This document shows positions 21,233-33,640 of a stretch of 64,000 bases of DNA, in pieces (positions within the stretch are counted from its first letter, which is position 1; each line of letters opens with the position of its first letter). Both the position numbers and the translations under genes were made by a program. The notes beneath the pieces were generated by a model, which made no database searches, was not told the DNA's origin, and saw only the letters and a list, made by a program, of their open reading frames with translations. The stretch comes from Mercenaria mercenaria (taxonomy: Eukaryota; Mollusca; Bivalvia; Venerida; Veneridae): the NCBI RefSeq assembly GCF_021730395.1, contig NC_069362.1, positions 39,140,501 to 39,204,500 on the forward strand, read 5' to 3'.

Positions 21233-21816
21233 GTATGTGTTAATTAAGAAAAAAAAAATAGATTTTGAAGTTTAATTTTGCCGAAAGTTGAAAACAATTT
21301 TTAATATTAAAAGCTGTATTTTGAGATACTGTTTGCATTGTATATGCAATGCACACTTATGGAGAAATTATCAGTGCGAATACATAAAAAGATCGCATGA
21401 TATATGGTAACAGTGATCGAATTCAGAAATTATTTTCTAACATTGGCATTTTGTGCAAACATATTGACATATGCTCCCTGTTAAGTAGAAAATCAAAATT
21501 TCTAAATAAATAAAGAATCTAAGGAACGTTTAAAATCATGAAAAAAATCAAAATTTTTCACTTCACATGATTTTCGTATTTATCATTTTACAATAAACAC
21601 CGTTAGCGGCATATCTTATTATGTGTAAATGAAGATTATCTCATTTAGTTCTCAGATTTAGACAATCAAACTGAAAACGATCAGCTTTAGGGGTGTCTTT
21701 TTTCAATTTATATAAAAGGACCGTGCAAGTACTTGTAAATTAAAAGTAAATTCAAAGGTATTCAGACAGGTGTTGATTCACTAATGTATTCGTAGTGTGG
21801 AAAATGTAGAAATTCC

Positions 21817-22084
21817 GGGGGCCTCTGTGGCCGAGTGGTTAAGGTCGCTGACTTCAAATCACTTGCCCCTCATCGATGTGGGTACGAGCCCCACTCGGGG
21901 CGTTGAATTCTTCATGTGAGGAAGCCACCCAGCTGGCTTACGGAAGGTCGGTGGTTCTACCCAGGTGCCCGCTCGTGATGAAATAATGCACGGAGGGGCA
22001 AATGGGGTCTTCCTCCACCATTAAAGCTGGAAAGTCGCCATATGAACTATCATGTGTCGGTGCGACATTAAATCCAACCAAAAT
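21817..22084 (+). mobile_element. Full-length tRNA-derived SINE in transporter A intron
   Basis: Best copy of the family in the window. It has a tRNA Ser/Leu-like head (GGCCTCTGTGGCCGAGTGGT), a B box GGTACGAGCC, and the ending TGTCGGTGCGACATTAAATC. A perfect 13-bp target duplication, ATGTAGAAATTCC, flanks it (21804-21816 and 22085-22097), as expected from LINE-driven retroposition. The intact duplication shows a fairly recent insertion. Confidence 0.96.
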
Positions 22085-22339
22085 ATGTAGAAATTCCACC
22101 TACCCGCTCAGTGCAAAATTTGATATAAATCAAGTAATTTGACATTACTATGTACATCTGATGTACCCTTTTGTCTTGTATATATCGATGGCGATTACTT
22201 TATTAATAAGTAAATAAACAATCCATCTATTAGCTAGCAAGTTAGAGAAGTGTATATCAACGCTGTCGAGTTTAAAACTCTATCCCGTCCACTCAATTGT
22301 ATTTAGGTACAAAACGTTCCGACATTCATTTAACATGAT

Positions 22340-22380
22340 AAAATGTGTCATTCGACGCCGCCCTGAAGGCGGTGTCGAGT
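22340..22380. repeat. Short GC-rich palindrome
   Basis: CGACGCCGCC-CTGA-AGGCGGTGTCG forms a stable hairpin in AT-rich intron sequence. It may be the tip of a foldback MITE like those at 15621 and 29211. Confidence 0.6.
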
Positions 22381-22399
22381 ATATGGGATACACTTTTAT

Positions 22400-24740
22400 T
22401 TCGGACCCTGTAAAGATGGTAATGAATAGTTTCGGAGTGATAAACTGAACACAGTGAATAGTTTGTAAAAGGATCAACGATATTGCACAATACATTTTAG
22501 TAAATAAACAAAAAATGGCAAAAAGAAAACATAAAAAATGTATGTAATGCAACTTATTATGTGATTTAAAACAATGCTATCTGTCTTTCCTCTCCTTATT
22601 TGTAGAGCAGAACATATTTTTTTATTTACAATTTCGTCTAAAAGGACGGATTACACCAAACCGGAAGTGACTACTCAGTGTTACATGTGAAGTAGTCCAA
22701 AATGTAGTTCCATGCTATGGATGAAATCTGGTATAATGAGTGACATGAGGAGGTGACAGTTAAATTTTTGGCTTATGTTTATTGCTTATAGTATTGAGAA
22801 TAGATCTAGACCATTTTCATTGTAAATTTCTTGGAATAAGTTTTATTCTTTGCGAAAAATGTCTACCTACGCGTAACTGCTAAACGGCTGTTTTCATGGG
22901 GGCATTTTTAGAGGGTGATGTTTCTCAGAACAGATTATTTTTCTTATATTCAACATAACATGTCAATATTTTTCTATTTTTGATAAGAAGACATGTTATA
23001 CTAAATGACCATATATGGTTTTTATATCATTGAAATGCTCTAAAGTGCTGAAAATGAGGTCTGAATGTTTTGTTATTAATATGAAATAAATAAGGACTTG
23101 AATTGGTAGAGTGTAAGCTAAAATGTTGATCCGATTTATTGATAAGGGAGGTTACTCTGTAAGTCAAGTTTTCTATTCTATTCTTAGCAGGACCTACTTA
23201 CCTATCTCATTTTCTATAAATAGAACACACCGCAGATATACCATAATCGCCTGGACAAGGGAGCGTTCGTGTATTTTACAACTTCGAAGAGAATATTAAA
23301 AAAAAATACGGAAAATTACAATTTGCCTGCATAAAAATTCTTTGGAAGAAAAACGTATTTACAAAGTAAATAAAGGAATCAATAAGCATAGATATGTTGA
23401 AATGAACGAAGGATGTGCCGCTGTTAACTTATTTTTAACCTTTTTGTCTTATTTTCTTTGTTGATAGGTACAGTGATGTAATTTCAGAATGCGCACACTT
23501 TTGCAAATTCCTATAAGTTCTATTTGTTGTTTTTTGGGTTTTTTTTTCTTTCTTTTTTTTTTTTTGCTTATGTGTCATATAAATCTACTCATTGTTTACA
23601 GACTAAGACACTGTCAACTAAGGTGTGCAATAGGCTAAAGAGCATTTGGCTGAATTTGTCAGTGACAAGTTAATACTTCTTTAAATGTGGTTAGATCGAA
23701 ATATCAAAAGCCATGGGACCATAACTTATCAAAGCATCAGTGACCTTAAAACAGAATTCCTTGTTGAATTTATATGTTTATTGATCTTATATGACTATTC
23801 AGTTGCTCTGGTTTTATTATATCTTGTAACTTGCTTCTTTTTTTTCTTTTTAGTTTTTAATTTAATAGATAGTTTTTGTATTTGTCCATTCCTGACAAAA
23901 AAACAAAACATTTTCATTGAAATATTTTCTACACTTTGGCAGTGGGTTATTATGCTTGCTAAATTTCTTGTAATATTAGATTTGAACTAGACACTGACAT
24001 ACTCCTAGTAACCTAACAGTTCAACGAGGACTTCAAGTTTATCGTTCGTCCGAAAAAAAAAATGAATTCTATGATATTCAAAAGTATATAAGACAGATTC
24101 ATGCTTTGTGAATAGGGGCAATATAGAGATAATTTATGTTATATCATTCTTTTCTTGGACAAAATTTTTGGTTGTTTTTGGCAAGGGAAACAGTAAATGG
24201 CTGTGTATAATCTGCATTCTGAAATCTATAATGTAGGTGACTAAGGTCCATAAAACTTCATCAGTAAATAGAAAACACTCAATACATTTCATGATAATAA
24301 AAATAATGGTTTCTGTGAACCACAACTTTGAAATAATTTCAACATTTCCTCATTTCCCAACAAACTGCATTTCTGTGAAACTTCATACACACGCTCCTGC
24401 ATATAAGAACTTTTTACAGGAGGTGACCTTAGTTAGTGAATTAATTACTTTAATTTTATATGTAAAGGGACCACCTACTCGCAATGTTAATGTCATTGCA
24501 GGTAGAGGATTTGTATTGCATGGTAAAACTTTTCTATCATGGTTATTCTTCATGTTTTAAACAGTTTATAACATATATTGTTTTATGTGCTAATGTTGAT
24601 AACTTGTAGCCAGTCAGACTAATAAAGTAATGATTAGGTGATTTCTCATATTGCAATAAATGTACTTCAGACACAACACTTGGCGGCGTCTTTGATGCTT
24701 GCATCAATGAATTTCCTTGTACCGTAATTACATACATGTA
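22400..24740. other. Transporter A intron, remainder
   Basis: Non-coding, with T-rich runs at 23540-23570 and 23835-23860. No repeat or gene recognised. The intron as a whole is 21233-24751. Confidence 0.5.
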
Positions 24741-24751
24741 ATGTGTTTCAG

Positions 24752-24897
24752 GTTTCCTAGCCGACTATACGGGATCTTATAACACTACATTATACGTGGC
24801 AGGAGCTTGTGTTTCAGCAGCTGGTAGTTTATACTTGACGCTGCTTTGTAGGAGCAAGACAGAACATACAAATTGTGAAGTTAAAATTACATCGTAA
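24752..24897 (+). CDS. Transporter gene A, terminal coding exon
   Basis: Begins after a good acceptor (ATGTGTTTCAG) and continues the frame left by 21232 in phase 1. It reads GFLADYTGSYNTTLYVAGAC..., the final helix and a short cytoplasmic tail ending CEVKITS and TAA (24895-24897). It aligns with the terminal exons of genes B (46409-46551) and C (54981-55135, minus). Retention of an open exon and acceptor suggests the gene lost function, if it has, only recently. Confidence 0.85.
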
Positions 24898-24899
24898 CT

Positions 24900-26150
24900 T
24901 TGTATGTAAAACTTGCAAGAGACAGAACAGAGCCACCGAATGAATGACTTTCTGAATTAATTTTCTGTATGTGAACTTGTATAGAATGTGCATTGAATGT
25001 TCCAATACAGATAAGAAAGACAATAAAGTCACAGGGTGTGACTCGGTTTGAATAAGTCTGTTCGCGCGAGGTAATGAAATATATAAGCCGTTCCTTGACA
25101 AAACCTGGAATAGTGGCAAAAGATCAAATTTGAGATACTAGTAACTAAACATTTATAAAGAATATTCTATTTTACCTTTCAGATATAAACGTTTAAAAAG
25201 AAATTATCTTCACTATTTCAAAACTTACAATGCTTTTAAGAAAGTCACCGAAGGTATTTAGAAACGTCAAAAAAGCAGCCGTGCGTGTATTTTCATGTCA
25301 TTTATGCGTGTCACTGACTAAACATCATGGAATTGATTATTTTAGAAACAGTTTTAAATGATTTCACTGAAAAATAACTTAACCGTGTATTTTTGGTTTC
25401 ATCATAGACCTATTATCTATACACCTTTATATTTCCATGGTGCGTGGGTGCTGCCATGACAACACAATTAATATTTATTTGTAAAATATGGTAGAATTTG
25501 ATTGCCTTAGATAACTTAATTACAATATACTAGATTTTACTTTCTTCATGAACGTAAGAAGCATAACGATTTTCCAGTATTTTAAACTATTCATTATACA
25601 ATAATTATATCATGTGACTAATACATGTTTTCTCATGGAACGGCCCATATATTTCTGAAGCCCCTAATACTCCTTCAGCAAAACTCTATTATGCAGAAAT
25701 AGTGAACGCACACAATGATGCCAAAGGACTTTTCAGTTTTCCAATAATTGATACTTTCATATATTTGACGGATTCAATAAAGAAAGATAAATTTAATTTA
25801 TATGTTATTTCTTTAAGACAGTCTAAAATATCAGTTTTGCTTTTATGGCAAATGTCTGTTTATGATAAAATTATCAGTAGGCAAATATAGCAGGCACATA
25901 CATTAGGATAAGATGTAAAAGCTCTGTTAGTTTTGCCATAGGTATGAGAATTAATAGAACCTGAGTGTGAAAAAGAACCAGACTATATTAAACACAGATG
26001 AGAACAGAAACAAGAGCTAAGAAAAAGAGGATACAACAGTAAAGAACTTGAACAACAGCTGCAACAGGTCGATAAATTACACAGGCAGGAATTATTACAA
26101 ACAAAAAAGAAAACTGAATCAAACGTTTTTACAAACAGATAGTAGAGCAG
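24900..26150. other. 3' UTR and downstream of transporter A
   Basis: AATAAA at 25022-25027 (GACAATAAAGTCACAG) is shared with gene B (46744-46749) and is the likely polyadenylation signal. Beyond about 25100 no gene is seen. A fragment at 25630-25650 (TTTTCTCATGGAACGGC) may be a scrap of the palindromic MITE seen at 6740. Confidence 0.55.
25022..25027 (+). terminator. Polyadenylation signal, transporter A
   Basis: AATAAA about 125 bases after the stop, in a context (GAAAGACAATAAA) also found behind gene B. Confidence 0.7.
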
Positions 26151-26157
26151 GAATGGA

Positions 26158-27146
26158 TATTCTTGCATAAAAACTACTTTTTTTTCACTGGATCCGCCCA
26201 TGTATAAACGGGAGAAAAATCGTGTGCAAACAAGGCAATTCACGTGCTGTTAATACATGATTTTTATTTTTGAAATGCTTTGCCAGGGATATATGTATGT
26301 ATTTTTGCGCACACTGATATTTGGCATCTGCGTCTTGTTTCTTCCATAACAACCTCTTCTTGTAGCATTATAGATACAATGTAATCCATAGTATGTTTAG
26401 CTGTATCTGTTTCCAACCTCAAACGTACTGCCCCCATCAATGTACGCACTAGCTTCACTTAGAGTTCACTCCCTTTACAAAGCGTCTGTTCAGTTATTGT
26501 AAATAACTGTGAATAAATAAGTATCGCGTGTAACTTGTGCTATTGTTCGTTTTTAGGTATTATATTTATGATTTTGGTAAGTATCAGTCGGTATGTTTTT
26601 ATCTAATTTCTCGAAGAATTTATATAAACAGCTTGGAAACTTGACACTACGTTCGTACTCATCCGTACTCCAACCGCGTGTCCGTACTCAATATAACTCG
26701 AATGTAAAGTTATTATTCTTGAAATTGTGACCGAGTCTACCAAATTGTGAATTGATATGAACAATTATTGGTAATTTTATATTTGTAATAATGAGAGATA
26801 AAAAAATCGCTTAAAACCTTCAGGATGTGCTTTTGATAGTGTTGTTTATTTCCGGGCACTGGATACGGATATTTAAAACATGTTTACCGTTTCCAAGAAC
26901 AACAGGAATGGTAAATAAAAAATGTACCGGAATCGTCAAGTCATCACATATGAAAACAATATATAAATCGTCGTGAAATATTTTTTTATGCAAGAATAGC
27001 GACAATACACGTTTGTTTTTTGTATTAACGTTTGCAGAAGCCCTTGGTATATGTTTGTGACCTCGACCGTCGGTCTCGGTCACAAACAATCCCGCGGGCT
27101 TCTGCAGACGTTAATACACAAAAAAAACGTGTATTATCCCTACAAA
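26158..27146. mobile_element. Non-autonomous element with terminal hairpin, copy 1
   Basis: Near-identical over its length to 52366-53342. It starts ATTCTTGCATAAAAACTAC. The inverted block ATGCAAGAATA lies at about 26989. A 140-bp foldback follows (AATACACGTTT...AAACGTGTATTAT with GCAGAAGCCC against GGGCTTCTGC). The internal part holds no convincing gene. Two copies sharing the same outer limits support a mobile element and not a chance hairpin. Confidence 0.75.
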
Positions 27147-27241
27147 GAAGCTTGCAACAAAATTTCCACACCGCAGCAATGTTAAATATAACACATTCAT
27201 CACATGTTTGACGTCGCGGGAGTGTAATAAAGCCATTAAAT

Positions 27242-28463
27242 ACAAGGCAGTCTGAAAGACAGCTATATCCCCCGCCACTGCTATGGATAGTGAAAGGGTA
27301 AACCTTTGATTTTAGCTGTGACCTTGACCTTGAACTGACATGGCTGACTCATGAATTCTGCACAACGTCTTGATGAGGTGATCATTTGACCCAAGTTTCA
27401 TGAAACTCCTTCAAGGGGTTTAGGAGATACAGAGCTGAAACCTTTGACCTTCAGTTGTGACCTTGACCTTGAGTTGACATGGCTGACTCATGAGTTCTTG
27501 ATGAGGTGATCATTTGACCCAAGTTTGATGAAAATCCTTCAAGGGGTTTAGGAGATACAGAGTGGACACAAATGGAAGGCTCAAACCTTCGACCCTTAGT
27601 TGTGACCTTGACCTTGAGCTGGCATGGTTGACTCATAATTTCTGCACATCGTTCTGATGAGGTAATCATTTTACCCAAGTTTTATAAAATTCCTTCAAGG
27701 GGTTTAGGAGATATAGAGCGGACACGAAATGGAGGGCTCAAACCTTTGACCCTAAGCTGTGACCTTGACCTTGAGCCGGCATGACTGACTCATGGGTTCT
27801 GCATATCGTCTAGATGAGGTGATCATTTGACCCAAGTTTGATAAAATTCCTTCAAGGGGTTTAGGAGATATAGAGCGGACAGAAAATGGAAGGCTCAAAC
27901 CTTTGACCTTGAGTTGTGACCTTGACCTTGAGCCGACAAGGCTGACCCATGGGTTCTGCACATCGTCTTGATGAGGTGATCATTTGACCCAAGTTTCATG
28001 AAAATCCTTCAAGGAGTTTAGAAGATATAGAGCGGACACAAAATGGAAGGCTCAAAACCTTTGACCCTAAGTTGTGACCTTGACCTTGAGCCGGCATGGC
28101 TGACTCATGGGTTCTGCACATCGTCTTGATGAGGTGATCATTTGACACAAGTTTTATAAAATTCCTTCAAGGGGTTTATGAGATATAGAGCGGACACAAA
28201 ATGGCAGGCTCAAACCTTTGACCTTGAGTTGTGACCTTGACCTTGAACCGACAAGGCTGACTCATGGGTTCTGCACATTGTCTTGATGAGGTGATCATTT
28301 GACCCAAGTTTCATGAAAATCCTTCAAGGGGTTTAGGAGATATGGACCGGACACGATTTTGTTACGGACGGAAGGACGGACGGACGGAAAGACGGAAGGA
28401 CGGAAGGACGGACGGACGCAGACCATTCCTATAATCCCTCCGCCACGGCGGGGGATTAAAAAA
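27242..28463 (+). mobile_element. Element with CCCCCGCC ends and ~157-bp minisatellite body, copy 1
   Basis: Bounded by TATATCCCCCGCCACTG on the left and CCACGGCGGGGGATTAAA on the right, which are inverted complements. The body holds seven copies of a unit of 143-157 bp (GTGACCTTGACCTTGAG, TGGCTGACTCATG, TGATGAGGTGATCATTTGAC, CCTTCAAGGGGTTTAGGAGA). The right end carries a (GGAC)n stretch at about 28360-28420. The same element lies inverted at 40050-41066. Short frames across it are read-through. Confidence 0.85.
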
Positions 28464-28633
28464 TGATAATACACTAGTGTAATAAAGCTTTGACGTCGAC
28501 GTCATTTACCGTATAGGAGACGTTGGTTAAATTGGCTTGTTTATATAGTAAAAGAAAGTTGAATTTTTGATGTTTCGGCAGGAATAGCTAACATGTGATA
28601 AAAAGAATATTACATTTGTGACTTTCCACATTT

Positions 28634-28706
28634 AATTTATTAAACTCGTTGAATAAAATTGATAAAATGCTCGGCAGAGCCTCATTTTATTCAACTCGTT
28701 TAATAT
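28634..28706. repeat. Palindrome with ATTAAACTCGTTGAATAAAA arms
   Basis: ATTAAACTCGTTGAATAAAA faces its complement TTTTATTCAACTCGTTTAAT around a CTCGGCAGAG tip. A related, more diverged structure occurs at about 49745-49835 (ATTCAACTCGTTTAATAA). Confidence 0.7.
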
Positions 28707-29210
28707 GAACTAAGGCAAAGCCTCAAAGCGAGCTCAAAGAAATCGGATTTATCTAAAAATATTATGCATCATTTATTTGTCACAAAGAAACTATTCACTA
28801 GTCACAAGAATTCAGGAGAACCTATTCACTTGAATAAGTCTACATTTAGTGTCACCATGCCTATAACAGTGAATATCATACGTTGCAAAATTTATGGGAG
28901 CCGGTGTCACGGTGACGTCATTACCGCCGCGTTCCCGTTTCTTTCTGCTTATTAATGACATTTTTTCCATTTTCTGGCCGATGCTTGATCTTTTAAATGC
29001 AAATAATTTTTTTTCAAACAACTGGAAATCATTCTTTCATTATTGTTGAGTGATGAATAATTTTTAGCAATTGAATGAAGTTCTGTATTCACTCCGGAAA
29101 GAAGTACTTCCTGTGAGCACCAGTCCGCTAGGGTGCGCTTTTTTAAAACTTCCGACGAAACTTTTGAAATCCATCACCAAGTGTGAAAGTATACTTGCGT
29201 TACCGTAAAG

Positions 29211-29252
29211 CTCGATTCTCGAGCAGGCCCTTCGGGCCTGCTCTTCGAGCTC
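29211..29252. repeat. GC-rich hairpin
   Basis: GAGCAGGCCC-TTC-GGGCCTGCTC is a perfect 10-bp stem with a 3-base loop, extended imperfectly outward (CTCGATTCTC against TTCGAGCTCG). Probably the tip of a palindromic element. A Rho-independent terminator is irrelevant in a eukaryote. Confidence 0.7.
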
Positions 29253-29254
29253 GC

Positions 29255-30269
29255 TAATAAATTCAATATGAAAAGACACTCATGTAATATCCTCTATATA
29301 TTGACTGATAGACACATGTGAAATAATATGGGAAGTGAGGTTACGTCGTTTGACGTCGTATTTAAAGTAAATGACGTCACGTCATTAAGACAAAGCAAGT
29401 ACATGTATTGTGAAATGGATGTTACATAGCTGTATTAATGACTTTTCATATTTTGATAAAGGGCAGGTGGTCGAAAATTCAATAACGTATTATTATATCT
29501 ACTTCCCTGTGGAAGATGTTTGAACGAATAACACGTTATAGTTCTTGATTAATTACGTACACAAGCTTGATAATTTTAAAACCTAATGATATTTCTACTG
29601 AACGAGCCGACTTGTTTCTTACAAGTAAATGACTCATTTTTTTACAGTTTTATCTACTGAACAAAAATATATATTTCACGGGTCGTGTCACATAGTGTAG
29701 GTGTCTACAGTAGTATACACTGATTTCAGACGATCATGTGCAAAGGATGTCAGACAATGATATTAAACCAAAATAGATGAAATTATCAAATTACTTTGAG
29801 AAAAATGGAGGCATTTCATTACATGCTAAGAGAAATAAATATCCAAAGACAGCTTTAATCTCTTGCACATTGTTTTACCTCCAGGTATGGGAAAGACATA
29901 TATAATTACAATTTATTTATTCGAAGATAGTCTTTAAAGATTAGTATCCAGCCTATTAATTATAATTGCTTTTCGCATGACGCTAGTGGGTTTACTGACT
30001 GACATGGAATATAACCAGAGCAAAATTTGGTGCCCTGTAATTCTCAATATTACAGAGACTCTGGAATCCATTCTTTAGGAACGAATAAATCGGTGAAATC
30101 GACTTTTCTACTTTTAAAGATTTTATGATGATCCAGTTTAGATATATTGACGCGGTAATTCGACGGGTGCTATATTTTTCATCGTTTTCCACCGGAGAAA
30201 GACTCTAGGCACACCTTTACCAAACAACAGAATGTAAAGTTTTCTTTTAATTGTTTTTTTCTTCTTTGA
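29255..30269. other. No gene recognised
   Basis: AT-rich. Contains TGACGTCA-like sites near 29350-29390 but no supported gene. Confidence 0.4.
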
Positions 30270-30548
30270 AAACGGTTCTAAAACACGACTTGAGCCCAAG
30301 TGATGAATTTTGAAACAAAAGAATGAAGTTTAGCGATCTTCAGATTCCCTCGGACTTTGAGAGGCATCACACTCCATGTCCAACTAAGTAGAATGTTAGC
30401 CTCATCGGAAATAAAAAGAACTTTTCCAAATCCAAATGTATACTTTCTAACTCGCTTTGCGCTTGTTGATTTGAATAGTGCTGAGCTGACGAACCTTGTG
30501 TTTTTTTTTTTGTAATTTTCATTCTAAACTTTAGAAAATAAAACTGTT

Positions 30549-32623
30549 TGTGGCAACGTTAAATGTCGCAACGCCGCTAAATGTCGCAACCACCGTTAAA
30601 TGTCGCAAGGTTGACGTTAAATGTCGCAACCACCGCCAAATGTCGCAAATTCGTCTGCCGCTAAATGTCGCACCCTTAACGTTAAATGTCGCAAAAATTT
30701 GCCCACCGTTATATGTCGCAACACCAACGCTAAATGTCGCAATTCCTATTTGACACTATGACTATCAATTCCTTGTGTATATTTACTTTTTTGAGGGAAG
30801 AAAAATTAGCAGGTTTATGTTATACAAATAATTATCTTAATGATAAAAGCTGTTACGTATAGCAACAAGAGGGCCTTGTTGGCCCTAGATCGCTCACCTG
30901 AGTTCCACACCTTGCTTGAACAGTCGCGCCAGAAAAATATTTGTGAAATTATTTTGTAATAGGGCCAGTATTTTAGGACAGAAATATTCTGAGGTTTCTT
31001 CTAACTAAATACGATTTGGTAATAGTGTTGTATGTTTGTGGGGGTTGGGTATGGGTGGGGAACGGTGTGAATACTGTGACGACACAGAAATCTAAGACAC
31101 AAACACACAGCACCAAGACAATTAATAGAAAATATAAATATTTACATGTTTGAAGGGGTGGGGGTGGGGAGAGGGGGATATGTGTGGGTAGGCGGAAAAG
31201 TAGGATAATGAGGGGAATGAGACTAAACCAAACAATTTTAAGAGACTAAAAGTAAAATAATATCAAAATTCCCGCTTTACCAGAAAGAATGTACAGAGGG
31301 CCACATAGGATCTTTTTCCGCCATTGAAGCTTGATAGTCACCTTATGGCTTTAAATGTAAACCTCCAAACAAAGAAATAGAACCCATGGCTGATTAATAG
31401 AAAATCTTCGTTTTCTACAGCTGGTACAAAACACGTGTCGCGTAGTTGCACATCCTGTTGTGTAACAGGCCTGGATTGTTGCCCAAGCCGATTCCTCCAC
31501 CCCAGACCCCACCTTTGTTGGCTTACTAGTGATTTATACTCATCAAAGTTGCACCCAACTATTTTGGAAATAATATTTTCTCAAAATATAGACCCAAAAC
31601 GCCCCAGAGGCGAACATTTTATACTTATATTTCAAAATTCCCCAGGGGGAAGAACCCTTGACCCCTTAAAATGGGGTGAGTACCCCTCCAGTACCTTAAA
31701 ATTAAGAAAAAAATGCACCAGAGGCAACCAGTTTATACCTGTTTTTCAAACTTTCCCGGGGAGAGACCCTGAGCCCTCGAAAATGACAGGGATAACCCCT
31801 CCCATACACCGAAATTTTGAACAAAAAATGCAATAAAAGTCCAGCATTCCACACTTGTATTTCAAAATTGTCCACGGGAAAAGACCCTAACCACCTAAAA
31901 CAAGGGGAGTGCCCGTCTAGTACGTACCTAAAAAATAGACAAAAATGCATCACAGGCCAACATTTCATACCTGTATATAAAAATCTTTCCCACAAATACG
32001 GACAGAGGAACCCCGTACCTACCGCACGTCGCCGGTGACGCTTTAGTTTAAAACTGGTGCCCCCCACCCACCTCCCATCCTCCATCAACAATTTCTGGCC
32101 CCCGGCCTGTTGTGTAACGAAATTCAGGTCGACTAAAGACATGCGATACAACGCGCGACAATACGGAGCCCGAGCTTAATGTCTCATGAGCTAAACAGGA
32201 CTCCACAGAATTACATAGTTCAGACCTGAAGTAAATCTAGTACTGTGGCGAGTACCACGTTAGTGCTCAAACCTTTACATATGAAATATAACGTATGTAT
32301 GGTGCGGTACCACTGAAAAGCAAACGTGCAGATTAGAGTGGAAGGTCAATTCAGCCCTTCCCAAATCAAGCATGCATTACCCAGTCTTATCTCTAAGTTT
32401 TAAAGACTGTTTAACTTACCTTATTTTGCTGTGCGACATTTAGCGTTGGTGTTGCGACATATAACGGTGGGCAAATTTTTGCGACATTTAACGTTAAAGG
32501 TGCGACATTTAGCGGCAGACGATTTTGCGAAATTTAGCGTGGTTGCGACATTTAACGTCAACCTTGCGACATTTAATGGTGACTGCGACATTTAGCGGCG
32601 TTGCGACATTTAACGTTGCCACA
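30549..32623. mobile_element. Long-TIR non-autonomous DNA element
   Basis: Two arms of about 193 bp (30549-30741 and 32432-32623) are near-perfect inverted complements. Each begins or ends TGTGGCAACGTTAAATGTCG and contains nine copies of the motif TAAATGTCGCA at spacings near 20 bp. The outer ends are flanked by the 5-bp direct duplication CTGTT (30544-30548 and 32624-32628). The interior holds a scrap of another bivalve repeat (30868-30905, AGAGGGCCTTGTTGGCCCTA and GCTCACCTG) and a 115-bp minisatellite (about 31540-32010), but no transposase. The insertion splits a block paralogous to 13700-14150. Superfamily uncertain: regularly repeated subterminal motifs suggest transposase-binding sites, as in foldback, CACTA or hAT elements. 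Confidence 0.85.
31540..32010. repeat. ~115-bp minisatellite inside long-TIR element
   Basis: About four diverged units with the wording CCA-GGCAACA-TTTATACCTGT, TTTCAAA-TTCCC, GGGGAGAGACCCT and GGGGAGTACCCCTCCAGTACC. The proline-rich open frames here follow the repeat and are not genes. Confidence 0.7.
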
Positions 32624-32747
32624 CTGTTAAAAGGTTTGAAAGAAACATCTAAAAAATATGACATCATCATTTTTTTTCAATTGACTGACTTCATACAAAA
32701 ACATTTCAGCTTTAAACTGGATTTTATGCCTATACTAGTTTCTGCTT

Positions 32748-32960
32748 TCAAGTTGCATAAACTTCTCAAATTCAGAAATAAAATACTTTGTTAGCATACC
32801 TATGAATGCTAAACATTTGAATTTAGGTGTACTTATCACAATCGCAGTTGATGCATTTACACAAAACAGTATGGATTTTAAAAAGTTTTGAATGGAATGA
32901 CTAGTGAAACGTGAGTATAAAATTTCGAATATTTGATTTAAATGAGACTTTAAAATATAG
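32748..32960. repeat. Segmental duplication block, copy B
   Basis: Right-hand part of the block matching 13930-14150 (CATAAACTTCTCA, ATTCAGAAAT, GCTAAACATTTGAAT, AACAGTATGGATTTTAAAAA, GAAACGTGAGTA). Confidence 0.7.
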
Positions 32961-33154
32961 ATGTTATAAGAGTAATGAATGGCGAAAAACGTATTTCTTT
33001 AAGATTACTAAACTGTTCTATATGTTTTGGATATTTTTTGAATGGAATTACGTTCCACGGAATGTAAATATTTCATGTACAAAACACAATAAGTTTCTTG
33101 TTCAAAATACTCATTGTAAAATTATGGTGACTGTCATATTTCTGGGAATCTATC

Positions 33155-33640
33155 GCGATACTTCAAAAAATTATCTTGATAAAGCGCAATAATATTCTTA
33201 ATAGTCGAAAGGTTTCCTGAAAATATTATTGCGATAATTTACATTATTATCTCGATACCTTTTGTGTAAGTGCCCACAGCTGCCATGTATTAGCTAGCTG
33301 GCTATCTCGATACTTTCAGAAACTATCTTGATATTTCGAAGTTTTCTGAAAAGTTTATCTCAACAGCCTAATGGTTTCCTGGCACAAAAAGCATATCTAG
33401 GAAAAATAATTTATTGCGATAATGTTTTCAGAAAAATGCACAACTTTGCTGGACAGTTTAAAATGTTATCGTGATAGCTACCCAGCATCTCGTGCGAAAT
33501 TTTGCGCTGAAACTTTTTCAGGAAATAGATAAAATATCTAGAATATCTTATTTAATGCTGAAATGTTTTCAGAAAAATGAACACATTTCCTGGAAAGTTT
33601 AAAATGCTATCGTGATAGCTACCTAGCCTTCTCGAGGCAG
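33155..33640. repeat. Diverged tandem repeat, ~140-bp period
   Basis: ATGTTTTCAGAAAAATG, GGA-AGTTTAAAATG and TATCGTGATAGCTACC recur at about 33420-33490 and 33560-33630. ATCTCGATAC and ATTGCGATAA variants precede them. Confidence 0.6.

Noticed and set aside
27451-27961. Serine-rich minus-strand open frames
   Set aside because: Read-through of the 157-bp repeat units.
30549-30741. CRISPR-like or satellite array of TAAATGTCGCA
   Set aside because: Spacing is irregular and the same array returns inverted at 32432-32623 with a target duplication, so it is a terminal inverted repeat.
31435-32151. Proline-rich open frames on both strands
   Set aside because: They follow a 115-bp minisatellite and change with the repeat phase.
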